A model generated the notes under the pieces. That model had not been told where the DNA came from and ran no database searches. It saw only the letters and a list, made by a program, of their open reading frames with translations. A stretch of DNA of 64,000 nucleotides from Pseudomonadota bacterium (GTDB lineage Bacteria > Pseudomonadota > Gammaproteobacteria > Burkholderiales > Thiobacillaceae). Made by a program: the position numbers and the translations under genes. The DNA is taken from assembly GCA_029558905.1 (NCBI GenBank), contig JAKQCX010000015.1, forward strand, positions 62,001 through 126,000, in the 5' to 3' direction. Every line of letters begins with the position of its first letter. Position 1 is the stretch's first letter. Of this stretch, positions 17,949-26,703 are shown one piece after another.

Positions 17949-18215
17949 ATTGCCCGGCAGAAGCGCGCGCGACGGTTGTCATGCGCGCACTCCCTCGTCG
18001 CGCGCTGGGGTGTGTCCACAATAGCGGGCCTGCTCAAGATGTATCCCGCGGCCACCTGAACCGTGCCCGCGTCTCGTGTCCAAAACACCCCAGGCCCTTT
18101 ATTTCGGATGCACCCCGCCGGGGGCGCGGGGCCGTGGATCAAGACGAAGAAACCCCGTCACTGCCGAGGATTCAAGTTGCCCGGAATGGCCGGTCTCGAA
18201 TCCATGGGCATTACC

Positions 18216-19232
18216 TCAGTTGAGGAGCTTCAGCTCCACACGGCGGTTGCGCATGCGTCCCGCTTCGGTCTCGTTGTCGGCGATGGGCATTGATTCCCCA
18301 TAGCTCTTGGCCGTCAGGCGAGCCGCGTCGATCCCCTGCGAGGTGAGATAGTGCAAGACCGACCTGGCGCGCCGCTCACCCAGACCCAGGTTGTACCAGT
18401 CCGTGTTGCGGCTGTCGGTATGCCCCGCGATCTCCACCTTCACACGGGGATTGGCCTTCAGGGTGGCCACGACTTCGTTCAGGATGGCCACGGCATCGGG
18501 CCGCAAGGCATCCTGGTCATTGTCGAAGTGCACGCCGGGCAGGACGATGACCTTGGGCAGACTGCAGCCGCGCGCATCCACCTTGTCTCCCGCCGGGGTG
18601 GCGGGGCATTCATCGAGGGCGTCGACGACTCCATCGCCATCGCCATCCAGCTCGCAGCCGCGCGCATCCACCTTGCGGCCGGCGGGCGTGTCGGGGCACT
18701 GGTCCAGGCGGTCCACCACGCCGTCCCCGTCGCTGTCCGGCTCACAGCCGTTGGCATCGACCCGGGCACCGGCCGGGCTGTCCGGACACTTGTCCAGGGC
18801 ATCCACCACGCCGTCACCATCGCTGTCCAGCTCGCAGCCATGGGCATCCACCTTGCGGCCGGCGGGTGTGTCGGGGCACTGGTCCAGACGGTCCACCACG
18901 CCGTCCCCGTCGCTGTCCGGCTCGCAACCCGTGGCATCGACCCTGGCACCCCTGGGGGTATCGGGGCAGCGGTCCTGGCCGTCCAGGACACCGTCGCCAT
19001 CACTGTCCATGGCCCTGGAGGCCGCGGCGGGGGCAGGCTTGGCCGCCACGTCGCCGGGGCAGGGCGCGTCCAGCAGGCCCCGGCCCGGGCAACCTATGGT
19101 CTTGTACAGCTCGTAGCCGGTGGTCTTGCCAGTGTTGCTGGCGGCATTGCTGGGGTCGTAATAACGTTCTGCAGCCTGGGCAACACCGCCCATGGTGAGC
19201 AGAACGAGCAGGGATAGCGGCTTGAATCGCAT
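18216..19232 (-). CDS. OmpA-family protein with five calcium-type (TSP3-like) repeats
   Basis: 338 residues behind a good ribosome binding site (GGAG, eight bases upstream). Signal peptide 1-20, a short Cys-containing segment, then five 30-residue repeats (76-225) of the type DSDGDGVVD...CPDTPAG..VDA.GC, each with the DxDxDG calcium loop and two Cys. The C-terminus is an OmpA/MotB peptidoglycan-binding domain (HFDNDQDALRP; AGHTDSRNTDWYN; NRRVEL). There is no beta-barrel, so it is most likely a periplasmic or surface-tethered cell-wall anchor stabilised by Ca2+. The closest general class is the OmpA-like proteins with thrombospondin type 3 repeats. Confidence 0.93.
   Translation of the reverse strand: MRFKPLSLLVLLTMGGVAQAAERYYDPSNAASNTGKTTGYELYKTIGCPGRGLLDAPCPGDVAAKPAPAAASRAMDSDGDGVLDGQDRCPDTPRGARVDATGCEPDSDGDGVVDRLDQCPDTPAGRKVDAHGCELDSDGDGVVDALDKCPDSPAGARVDANGCEPDSDGDGVVDRLDQCPDTPAGRKVDARGCELDGDGDGVVDALDECPATPAGDKVDARGCSLPKVIVLPGVHFDNDQDALRPDAVAILNEVVATLKANPRVKVEIAGHTDSRNTDWYNLGLGERRARSVLHYLTSQGIDAARLTAKSYGESMPIADNETEAGRMRNRRVELKLLN
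18558..19007 (-). repeat. Five tandem 90-bp units encoding calcium loops
   Basis: Five in-frame 90-bp units. Units 2 and 4 are almost identical (DSDGDGVVDRLDQCPDTPAG...), and units 1 and 3 are also close, so there is a higher-order 180-bp period superimposed on the 90-bp period. This indicates duplication of a two-unit block. Confidence 0.9.
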
Positions 19233-19407
19233 GCAATACTCCTAGTTCGTTGGATTAAACCGGGTCTCTTGTCGGCGCATGCCCCGGTGTGTGGATTGAA
19301 CGGGTGTCCTTGGCAAGTCCTCGACGCCGATCATCCCGCGCCGTCCACGGGACCCGGCGAATGATCAGGGCCCTGCGTGCGCTCGTGGCCGTCTCCATCC
19401 CGTCCCG

Positions 19408-19827
19408 TCATCTCTTCAGGGTGTCGCGGATTTCGCGCAGCAGCACGATGTCTTCCGGCGTGGCCGGGGTCTCGGCCGGCACCGATTCCTCCTGGTGCTT
19501 CAGGCGATTGATGGCCTTGATCGCCAGGAAGATGGCGAAGGCGATGAGCACGAAATCGAGGATGCTCTGTATGAAGGCGCCGTACTTGATCAGGGGAACC
19601 CCCGCCTTTTCCGCCTCCTCCAGGCTGGCGAAGGTCTGGGTCGACAGGGCGACGTACAAATGCTTGAAGTCCACCTCGCCCAGCAAGGCTCCCAGCAGGG
19701 GGGTAATGACATCTCCCACCAGGGAAGCGACGATCTTGCCGAAGGCGGTGCCGATCACCACGCCCACGGCCATGTCCACCACATTGCCACGCATGGCGAA
19801 CTCTTTGAATTCCTGCAGAAAACTCAT
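19408..19827 (-). CDS. mscL: Large-conductance mechanosensitive channel MscL
   Basis: 139 residues from ATG 19827, with GAGGAG eight bases upstream. [33 protein letters not shown] is the amphipathic helix and first membrane helix with the pore constriction; a second membrane helix (about 80-100, [19 protein letters not shown]) and a cytoplasmic helical tail follow. It releases solutes on osmotic downshock. It appears to be transcribed alone. Confidence 0.97.
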   Translation of the reverse strand: MSFLQEFKEFAMRGNVVDMAVGVVIGTAFGKIVASLVGDVITPLLGALLGEVDFKHLYVALSTQTFASLEEAEKAGVPLIKYGAFIQSILDFVLIAFAIFLAIKAINRLKHQEESVPAETPATPEDIVLLREIRDTLKR

Positions 19828-19926
19828 CGCGGTCTCCTCATGCGGGGTGGAAATCTGAGCACAAGCACCGGCTCTACGCAGTGCCAAGGTTCACACCCGA
19901 GCAGGTGGCCGCGTGGCGAGGCGCGA

Positions 19927-21000
19927 TCAGTCACCACTCATGCCCGCTACGGTAATGCCGGCCTGGCCCGCGAAGGCGAGCATGCGGTTGATGGAACGCG
20001 CCGCCCTGGCGCCCACCTGCGGATCCACATGGACCTCGTTGTCTCCCGTTTCCAGCACGTGCAACAGCTTCTTCAGGCCGTTCATGGCCATCCAGGGACA
20101 GTGCGCGCAGGACACGCAGGTGGCGCCGTGTCCACCGGTGGGAGCCTCGAGCAGCGTCTTGGCGGGCGCCACGGCATGCATCTTGTGAAAGATACCGTTG
20201 TCCGTGGCGACGATGAAGCTTGGGTTGGGCAGTTCGCCGACCGCGCGGATGAGCTGGGTGGTGGAGCCCACCACGTCGGCCAGATCGATGACGCTGGCGG
20301 GGGACTCGGGATGCACCAGCACCGCGGCCTCGGGGTGCTCCCGCCTGAGGGCACGGATGCCTTCGGCCTTGAAGCGCTCGTGTACCACGCAGGCTCCCTG
20401 CCAGAGCAGCATGTCCGCGCCGGTGACACGCCGCACGTAATCACCCAGGTAGCGGTCCGGGGCCCAGATGAGTTTCCGGCCCTGCTCCTTGAGGTGCCTG
20501 GCCACCTTCACGGCGATGCTGGAGGTGACCACCCAATCCGCGCGCGCCTTCACCTCGGCCGAGGTGTTGGCGTAGACCACCACGGTACGATCCGGGTGGG
20601 CATCGCAAAACTCGCCGAATGCGTCGGCCGGGCAGGACAGGTCCAGGGAGCACTCCGCGCCGAGATCCGGCATCAGCACGCGCTTCTCCGGGTTCAGGAT
20701 CTTGGCGGTCTCGCCCATGAAACGCACACCCGCGACGATCAGGGTGCGTGCCTGGGCGGCATGGCCAAAACGTGCCATCTCCAGGGAGTCCGACACGCAG
20801 CCACCAGTTTCCTCGGCCAGCCGCTGCAGGTCTCCCGAGGTGTAGTAATGCGCCACCAGCACGGCATCCTGCTCGCTGAGGAGCGGTTTGATGCGGCTTA
20901 TCAGGGCCTCGCGCTCGCCGGGTTCGAGCCGCTCCTCCTGCACGGGCGGGACGTGCGTGACCGCGTGGGCCGGAGGGATGGGGATGGAGACCGTTGACAT
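19927..21000 (-). CDS. nadA: Quinolinate synthase NadA
   Basis: 357 residues from ATG 21000. Conserved features include [28 protein letters not shown] (first cluster Cys), [10 protein letters not shown] and [13 protein letters not shown]; these supply the three Cys that bind the 4Fe-4S cluster. It condenses iminoaspartate with dihydroxyacetone phosphate to quinolinate in NAD synthesis. nadB and nadC are not adjacent. It is divergent from the sensor gene at 21153. Confidence 0.96.
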   Translation of the reverse strand: MSTVSIPIPPAHAVTHVPPVQEERLEPGEREALISRIKPLLSEQDAVLVAHYYTSGDLQRLAEETGGCVSDSLEMARFGHAAQARTLIVAGVRFMGETAKILNPEKRVLMPDLGAECSLDLSCPADAFGEFCDAHPDRTVVVYANTSAEVKARADWVVTSSIAVKVARHLKEQGRKLIWAPDRYLGDYVRRVTGADMLLWQGACVVHERFKAEGIRALRREHPEAAVLVHPESPASVIDLADVVGSTTQLIRAVGELPNPSFIVATDNGIFHKMHAVAPAKTLLEAPTGGHGATCVSCAHCPWMAMNGLKKLLHVLETGDNEVHVDPQVGARAARSINRMLAFAGQAGITVAGMSGD

Positions 21001-21152
21001 GACGTTCATCAGCTGTACGGGCTTCGGTTGTAGTGGCGAGAGCATGCCCCTGTCAAGCTGCGCGCGCGTGCGCTTACCGGTCCGATCCACGCACGGCTCG
21101 GAACCGGTATCCGTTCGCTATACTCCGCCTGCGTTGCGCACTCCACGGGGCC

Positions 21153-23750
21153 ATGAAACTCAAACCCAAAATCTGGCTATTGCTGGGCGGCATACTGGGT
21201 CTGGTCCTGAGCGTGGACCTGGCTGTCAGCCATCGCAAGCTGAAGGAGGAGACCCGCACCGAAGTCCAGTATGACGCGCAGACCATCTACGGTTTCATGA
21301 TGGCCACACGCCGCATCTATCAGGAGGTCTTCATCGCCAGCGGCCTGCCGGTGAATGACCGGACCATCGGTTTCCTGCCCGCGCATTCCTTTTCCCGCAT
21401 CGCCAAGGACTTCGCCAACTGGAATCGCAGCGGCATCATCTTCAACAACGTCTCGGATGTGCCGCGCAATCCGGCCAACCGGGCGGACCGTTTCGAGATG
21501 GAAGCCATCGCCTGGTTTCGCGCCAATCCCCAGGCCACACAGCGCCTCACCGAGATCGTGACCGACCAGGGTGTGGGTTACCAGCTTTTCACCGCACCCA
21601 TCCGCATCGAACCCTTTTGCCTCAGATGCCATGGCGAGAAGGAGGCTGCGCCACCCACCATCCGGGAACGCTATGCCACGGCCTATGGCTACAGGGTGGG
21701 CGATCTGCGTGGTGTGGTCAGCATCCGCATCCCCACCGCCAAGTTCGAGGAACGCCTGTGGCGCATCTGGCGCGATCAGCTGTTCAAGAGCCTGATCGGC
21801 TACGCGGCGATTTTCCTGGTCCTGGGACTGATCCTCGATCGCCTGGTACTGGCCCGGATCCTGCGTCTGCGCGAAGGCGCCCAACGCCTGGCCCAGGGGG
21901 AATACGACACACGCATCGAACAGGGCCCGGTGTCCGCCGGTAATTCCGACCATGGAGATGAAATCGGCGATCTGGCCGCCACCTTCAACCACATGGCCAG
22001 CGAGGTGCAGAGCCGGGATCGGACCCTGGTTCAGCTGTCCCAGGCCGTGGAGCAGAGTCCCGCCAACATCGTCATCACCGATCTGAGTGGTCACATCGAG
22101 TACGTCAACGCGGCCTTTCTCCGCAATACGGGCTACAGGCGGGAAGAGGTGCTGGGTGCCAACCCCAGCATCCTGCAGTCGGGCAAGACCCCGGCGGAGA
22201 CCCATGCCGGACTGTGGACCGCGCTGCGCGCCGGCCACACCTGGGAAGGCGAGTTCATCAACCGCCGCAAGGATGGCAGCGAATACGTCGAATCCGCCAT
22301 CGTGGCGCCCGTGCGCGACACCGATGGTGTGATCACGCATTACCTGGCGGTGAAGCAGGACATCACCGAACGCAAACAGGCCGAGGCCGAAATCCACAAC
22401 CTGGCCTACTTCGATCCCCTCACCGGCCTGCCCAACCGGCGCCTGCTCATGGATCGCCTGGAACAGGCGCTGCTCGCCAGCCGGCGCAGTCAACATCACG
22501 GTGCCCTGCTGATCCTGGACCTGGACAACTTCAAGAACCTCAACGATACCCGCGGTCACGATGTCGGCGATCAACTGCTGGTGGAGATGGGCCGGCGTCT
22601 ACCGGCCAGCGTGCGCGAGGAAGATACGGTGGCGCGTCTGGGTGGCGACGAATACGTGGTGATCCTGGAAAACCTGGATACGGATGAGGCCACCGCGGCC
22701 CAGCAAGCCGGGATGATCGCCGAGAAGATTCGTGCCGTCTTGAGCCAGCCCTACACCCTGCAGGGCGGCAATACCCAGTACGAGACCACGGTCAGCATCG
22801 GCATCACCTTGTTCCACGACCACGGTGACTCCCAGGAGACCCTGCTCAAGCAGGCGGATGTGGCCCTGTATCAGGCCAAGGACGCGGGACGCAACCAGAT
22901 CCGTTTCTTCAATATCGCCATGCAGATCGCCATCGATGCGCGCACCGGCCTGGAGAACGCCCTGCGCCACGCCTTGGCAAGAAATGAATTGCGGCTGCAC
23001 TACCAGCCCCAGGTGGATGAGGCAGGGCGCCTGACTGGTGCCGAAGCCCTGTTGCGCTGGCAGCGCTCGGATGGGAGCCTGGTTCCCCCAGGCCAGTTCA
23101 TTCAGCTGGCGGAGGAGTCCGGCCTGATCCTGAGCATCGGCGCCTGGGTGTTCCAGACCGCTTGTGCGCAGCTCAAGGTCTGGTCCCTGGAGCCGGCGAG
23201 CCGTGATCTGGACCTGGCCATCAACGTCAGTGGCCGCCAGTTCCACGATGCCAACTTCGTGACACAGATCTCGGCCTGTATCCATGCGCATGGCATCCAC
23301 CCCGCGCGCCTGAAGCTGGAGATCACGGAAAGCGTGGTGCTGGACAACGTGGAGGAGGTCATCGAGCGCATGCGTGAATTGAAGGCCCTGGGCGTGCGCT
23401 TTTCCCTGGATGATTTCGGCACGGGTTACTCCTCCCTGTCCTACCTCAAGCGGCTGCCGCTGGACCAGATCAAGATCGACCGGAGCTTTGTGCGCGACAT
23501 CGGCACGGACTCCAACGACGCGGCCATCGTGCGCGCCATTCTGGCCATGAGCCGTTCGCTGGGCCTGGACGTCATCGCCGAGGGCGTGGAGACCCGGGCC
23601 CAATGCGATTTCCTGCGCGAGAATGGCTGCACCGCCTTCCAGGGCTACCTGTTCGGAAGGCCCATGCCCATGGAGGATCTGACCCGGCTCCTGGTTTCAG
23701 ACACGGCCAGCGAGCAACATCCGCATTCCGTCCCGCCCTCCGATTCCTGA
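21153..23750 (+). CDS. Predicted haem-binding sensor with HAMP, PAS, GGDEF and EAL domains
   Basis: 865 residues from ATG 21153. An N-terminal membrane segment (7-24) and a periplasmic DUF3365/Tll0287-like domain (about 30-205) carry FCLRCH, a CXXCH c-type haem site at 156-160. A second membrane segment (about 210-235), a HAMP domain, a PAS domain (about 305-420), a GGDEF domain with GGDEY and an upstream REED inhibitory site, and an EAL domain with its motifs in place (EALLRW; NVSGRQF; EITES; DDFGTGYSS; KIDRSF; AEGVET) follow. It probably senses redox state or a gas through haem and turns over c-di-GMP. A TATACT at 21119-21124 is a possible -10 box. Confidence 0.92.
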   Translation: MKLKPKIWLLLGGILGLVLSVDLAVSHRKLKEETRTEVQYDAQTIYGFMMATRRIYQEVFIASGLPVNDRTIGFLPAHSFSRIAKDFANWNRSGIIFNNVSDVPRNPANRADRFEMEAIAWFRANPQATQRLTEIVTDQGVGYQLFTAPIRIEPFCLRCHGEKEAAPPTIRERYATAYGYRVGDLRGVVSIRIPTAKFEERLWRIWRDQLFKSLIGYAAIFLVLGLILDRLVLARILRLREGAQRLAQGEYDTRIEQGPVSAGNSDHGDEIGDLAATFNHMASEVQSRDRTLVQLSQAVEQSPANIVITDLSGHIEYVNAAFLRNTGYRREEVLGANPSILQSGKTPAETHAGLWTALRAGHTWEGEFINRRKDGSEYVESAIVAPVRDTDGVITHYLAVKQDITERKQAEAEIHNLAYFDPLTGLPNRRLLMDRLEQALLASRRSQHHGALLILDLDNFKNLNDTRGHDVGDQLLVEMGRRLPASVREEDTVARLGGDEYVVILENLDTDEATAAQQAGMIAEKIRAVLSQPYTLQGGNTQYETTVSIGITLFHDHGDSQETLLKQADVALYQAKDAGRNQIRFFNIAMQIAIDARTGLENALRHALARNELRLHYQPQVDEAGRLTGAEALLRWQRSDGSLVPPGQFIQLAEESGLILSIGAWVFQTACAQLKVWSLEPASRDLDLAINVSGRQFHDANFVTQISACIHAHGIHPARLKLEITESVVLDNVEEVIERMRELKALGVRFSLDDFGTGYSSLSYLKRLPLDQIKIDRSFVRDIGTDSNDAAIVRAILAMSRSLGLDVIAEGVETRAQCDFLRENGCTAFQGYLFGRPMPMEDLTRLLVSDTASEQHPHSVPPSDS

Positions 23751-23792
23751 TCACCCCGGCCTGTCAGGCGATCACCCAGCATTCCCCCGCCG

Positions 23793-24458
23793 ATGCATCA
23801 GCTCATTCTCGACATCCGCCCCGACGCCCTACCCGCCTTCGACAATTTCCTCGTCGGCCCCAATGCCGAGGCAGTCGCGGCCCTGCGGGCCATGGCGAAA
23901 CCGGCGCCGCCCTACGCCGACATCCAGGTGATCTACCTGTGGGGGGAGGCTGGCATGGGCAAGACCCACCTGCTGCGCGCCTGGTCCGCGTTCGCCGGGG
24001 CGGCCTATCTCGCGCGTGGTCCCTTGCCAGACAGTGAGACGCGCATGCTGGCCGTGGATGACGTGGCGGATCTGGATGCGGAAGACCAGCGACGCCTGTT
24101 CTCGCACCTGAACCGCGCCCGCGAAGAAGGCGGACGCCTGCTCGTGGCCGGCCCCGTTCCACCTGTGCAACTGGCCCTGCGGCCCGACCTGCAGACGCGC
24201 CTGGCCCAGGGTCTGGTTTTCCGTCTGCACCCACTTTCCGACCGGGACAAGGCCCAGGCCGTCGGCATCCGTGCCGAGGCCCGCGGCATGCACATGTCGG
24301 AGGAGCTGGTGCGCTACATGCTCGGCCATTGCGCACGCGACCTGCCGCGCCTGCTGGCCACGGTGGACGCGCTGGATGCCCTGTCCCTGAGTCGCAAGTG
24401 CATGGCTTCCCTGGCCTTGCTCAAGGAATTGCTGCACGGCACCACGCCCCAGCCATGA
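23793..24458 (+). CDS. hda: DnaA regulatory inactivator Hda-like protein
   Basis: 221 residues. It is a DnaA-like AAA+ domain without the DNA-binding domain. N-terminal QLILDI resembles the Hda sliding-clamp binding motif; Walker A GEAGMGKTHLL and Walker B MLAVDDVADL are intact. In the family, Hda with the clamp stimulates ATP hydrolysis by DnaA and limits re-initiation of replication. The last codon overlaps the start of the next gene (ATGATG). Confidence 0.92.
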   Translation: MHQLILDIRPDALPAFDNFLVGPNAEAVAALRAMAKPAPPYADIQVIYLWGEAGMGKTHLLRAWSAFAGAAYLARGPLPDSETRMLAVDDVADLDAEDQRRLFSHLNRAREEGGRLLVAGPVPPVQLALRPDLQTRLAQGLVFRLHPLSDRDKAQAVGIRAEARGMHMSEELVRYMLGHCARDLPRLLATVDALDALSLSRKCMASLALLKELLHGTTPQP

Positions 24459-25531
24459 TGCGCCTGCTCTGCGCCATCAGCCAGCATGGGCTGGGACACC
24501 TGGCCCAGACGGCACCTGTCATGCACGCCCTGAGCGCGCGCAGGCCGGATATCGCCTGGCTGGTCTGGTCGGCATTGTCGCGCCCCGTGCTGGAGAGCCG
24601 CTTGCGGCTGGATTTCAAGCATCGCCATGCGCCAGCGGACATCGGCCTGCTCATGCACGATGCCCTGAGCGTGGATACGGTCTCCAGCCAGTGCGCCTAT
24701 CTGCGCTTCCACCGGCATTGGGCGCCGCGTGTGGCGCGGGAAGCCGATTGGCTGAGGCGGCAGGGCATCCAGGGCGTGCTGTGCAATGCGGCCTATCTGC
24801 CACTGGCGGCGGCGGCCCGGGCCGGCGTACCGGCACTGGCCTTCGGCTCCCTCAACTGGTGGGACATCGTCCGACACTACCTGGAGACGGATGCCGGCAT
24901 GCCCCCCATCCTTGCGCAGATCCAGTCGGCCTACGCCCGGACCTGGGCCTTTCTGCGCCTCCGGCCCGCCCTGCCCATGGCCTGGCTGGATCGGGCTGAA
25001 GACTTGCCCCCCGTGGCCATGCTGGGCCAGCCACGGCGCGATGTGCTGCGCGCGGGTCTGGGTCTGCCCGCCACCCGGCGACTGGTCTTGCTGGGCTTTG
25101 GCGGTGTCGCCTATCGACAGGACCGACCACTGCCCAGGCATACGGACTTGACCTGGTTGGTGCCCGACGCCTGGGACACGACCGGGCGCCCCGACATGGT
25201 GCCCTTCGGTCGGGTCGATCTGCCCTTCCCAGACCTGCTGGCATCCTGCGATGCGCTGGTCACCAAGGTGGGATACGGCAGCTTTGTGGAAGCCGCCGGC
25301 CTGGGCCTGCCGGTGCTGTATCTGGATCGCCCGGATTGGCCGGAGACGCCCTGGCTGACTTCCTGGCTTGCGCGCCACGCACGTCAGGAAAGAATCGGTG
25401 CGTCCGAACTGTTTTCGGACGCCATACGGCAGGCGCTGGAACGTCTGTGGCAAGCCGCGGCGGTACCGGCCGCCGAGGTATCCGGCGCGCCCGTCGTGGC
25501 CCGGCGCATCCTGGAGATCCTCGGGGGCTGA
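24455..25531 (+). CDS. GT-B glycosyltransferase-like protein (MurG/UGT type)
   Basis: 358 residues from ATG 24455, overlapping hda by four bases. An N-terminal GHLAQTAPVMHAL segment and a C-terminal CDALVTKVGYGSFVEAAGLGLPVLYLDRP region match the acceptor and nucleotide-sugar binding domains of GT-B enzymes. The substrate is unknown. Related genes next to hda occur in other betaproteobacteria, so the pairing may be conserved, but nothing in the sequence links it to replication. Its stop and the stop of the opposite thioredoxin gene share the palindrome TGATCA. Confidence 0.78.
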   Translation: MMRLLCAISQHGLGHLAQTAPVMHALSARRPDIAWLVWSALSRPVLESRLRLDFKHRHAPADIGLLMHDALSVDTVSSQCAYLRFHRHWAPRVAREADWLRRQGIQGVLCNAAYLPLAAAARAGVPALAFGSLNWWDIVRHYLETDAGMPPILAQIQSAYARTWAFLRLRPALPMAWLDRAEDLPPVAMLGQPRRDVLRAGLGLPATRRLVLLGFGGVAYRQDRPLPRHTDLTWLVPDAWDTTGRPDMVPFGRVDLPFPDLLASCDALVTKVGYGSFVEAAGLGLPVLYLDRPDWPETPWLTSWLARHARQERIGASELFSDAIRQALERLWQAAAVPAAEVSGAPVVARRILEILGG

Positions 25532-25900
25532 TCAGCCCTTGCTGGCCTCGGCCGCGATCTCCGCATGCACCTGGGTCATGTCCAGGGCCTGGGCCCGGGC
25601 AATCAGGTCGTTGAAGGCACCGGCGGGCAAGGCACCCGGCTGGGCATAGATGATGACCTTCTCGCGGAAGATCACCAGGGTGGGGATGGAGCGTACCTGG
25701 AATTGGGCTGCCAGGCCTTGCTGTTCCTCCGTATTCACCTTGGCGAACACGATGTCCGGATATTTTTCGGACGCGGCCTCGAACACGGGCGCGAAACCCC
25801 GGCAGGGACCGCACCAGGGTGCCCAGAAATCGAGCACCACGAAATCGTTGCCCATGACGGTGGGTTCAAAGTTTTCTTCGTTCAAGTCCAAAACGGCCAT
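25532..25900 (-). CDS. Thioredoxin-family protein with extended C-terminus
   Basis: 122 residues from ATG 25900. The active site FWAPWCGPCRGF (WCGPC) and the cis-Pro region SIPTLVIFR are intact, so it is a functional thiol-disulfide oxidoreductase fold. It has no signal peptide and should be cytoplasmic. The C-terminal ~20 residues (MTQVHAEIAAEASKG) extend beyond ordinary thioredoxin. Convergent with the glycosyltransferase gene. Confidence 0.94.
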   Translation of the reverse strand: MAVLDLNEENFEPTVMGNDFVVLDFWAPWCGPCRGFAPVFEAASEKYPDIVFAKVNTEEQQGLAAQFQVRSIPTLVIFREKVIIYAQPGALPAGAFNDLIARAQALDMTQVHAEIAAEASKG

Positions 25901-25940
25901 GTCCACCTCGGGTATCACGTTTGCACAAGGAAGGTAAGGC

Positions 25941-25966
25941 AAAAAAAAACCGGCAGCCAAGCCGGT
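25941..25966 (-). terminator. Rho-independent terminator of the 82-residue gene
   Basis: On the minus strand a stem ACCGGC / GCCGGT with a short loop is followed by nine T residues (A9 at 25941-25949 on the plus strand). It lies about 80 bases after the stop of the minus-strand gene at 26044 and upstream of the thioredoxin start, so it should separate the two genes. Confidence 0.85.
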
Positions 25967-26043
25967 CAGCGCATGATACCACGCTCAAGGAGGAGATATC
26001 GTTCAGGCGGTACGGGATGGAACCGTTTTCTCTTCTGCCCCGT

Positions 26044-26292
26044 CTAGCCCGCCGCGGCCAGTCGGGGTCTGGCTTCCCCCGGTCGTCTCCAAAGGTTGCT
26101 GCCCGCCTTCAGGTTGACCTTCACCTCGACCCGGTTCACCGAGGCAATCAGTTCCGTGGCCAGCAGCCTGGCCTGACTGGATGTCAGCGTCAACAGCGTG
26201 GGTTCGCTGCCACCACCCATGCGCAAGGAAATGCGATCCGTACCGTCCGCACTGGCAACGACCGCGACTTCTACATGCTGCGATGAATTCAT
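26044..26292 (-). CDS. Small uncharacterised protein (82 residues)
   Basis: 82 residues with a strong ribosome binding site (GGGAGA, five bases before ATG) and its own terminator, which supports it as a real gene. The sequence has two beta-like stretches (VEVAVVASADG; DRISLRMGGG) followed by a probable helix (SSQARLLATELIASVN) and a basic tail. No signal peptide or membrane segment. Not recognised; the fold resembles small cytoplasmic alpha/beta proteins, but no function can be assigned. Confidence 0.75.
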   Translation of the reverse strand: MNSSQHVEVAVVASADGTDRISLRMGGGSEPTLLTLTSSQARLLATELIASVNRVEVKVNLKAGSNLWRRPGEARPRLAAAG

Positions 26293-26703
26293 TTGTTTCT
26301 CCCTAGGTCAGTCTCGTGGCACAGACCCCATAAGCAGGGTGCGTGCCAACATGGTTATGTTCCGTGCCTACGTGACCGTCCCCGGTTTGATGGCCTTGTC
26401 CGTCTGCCGGTGGTCGTTTCGGGCACGCGTCGTGAATGGCAGTTCGACGATGCCGTCGATCTTTCGACAGCGCGCGAAAAGCATGCCTGTTTTTTAGCAC
26501 ATGCGACACGATGCGTACGTGCCATTGCGGGAGACGGCCACGCCGGACGGTGTCCGGCCATGCGCAGCATTTATACGGAGTCCCGTGCGCCCGGCCCCCT
26601 TCTGTAAAATCGCTGGGCTGGACGAAGGCCAGCCAGGAGTCGCCACGAGTCTCTTGCTCACCACCCATGTGTTTCACCCACGCGCGCATGAAAGGCAGCA
26701 TCA
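26293..26703. other. 411-base intergenic region upstream of gdhA
   Basis: No convincing gene is seen: the reading frames here have no ribosome binding sites and no recognisable composition. It contains the divergent promoters for the 82-residue gene and gdhA, is less GC-rich than its surroundings, and carries a perfect small inverted repeat GCCGGAC-3-GTCCGGC at 26542-26558. A TAAAAT at 26605-26610 could be a -10 box for gdhA; no clear -35 was found. Confidence 0.5.

Noticed and set aside
17963-18005. Inverted repeat GCGCGCGACG / CGTCGCGCGC after fbp as a terminator.
   Set aside because: 21-base loop and no T tract; it could be a weak structure, but not a convincing intrinsic terminator.
18600-19000. 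Regularly spaced repeats near 18.6-19.0 kb considered as a CRISPR array.
   Set aside because: The units are contiguous in-frame codons for calcium loops with no spacers, inside an intact OmpA-like gene.
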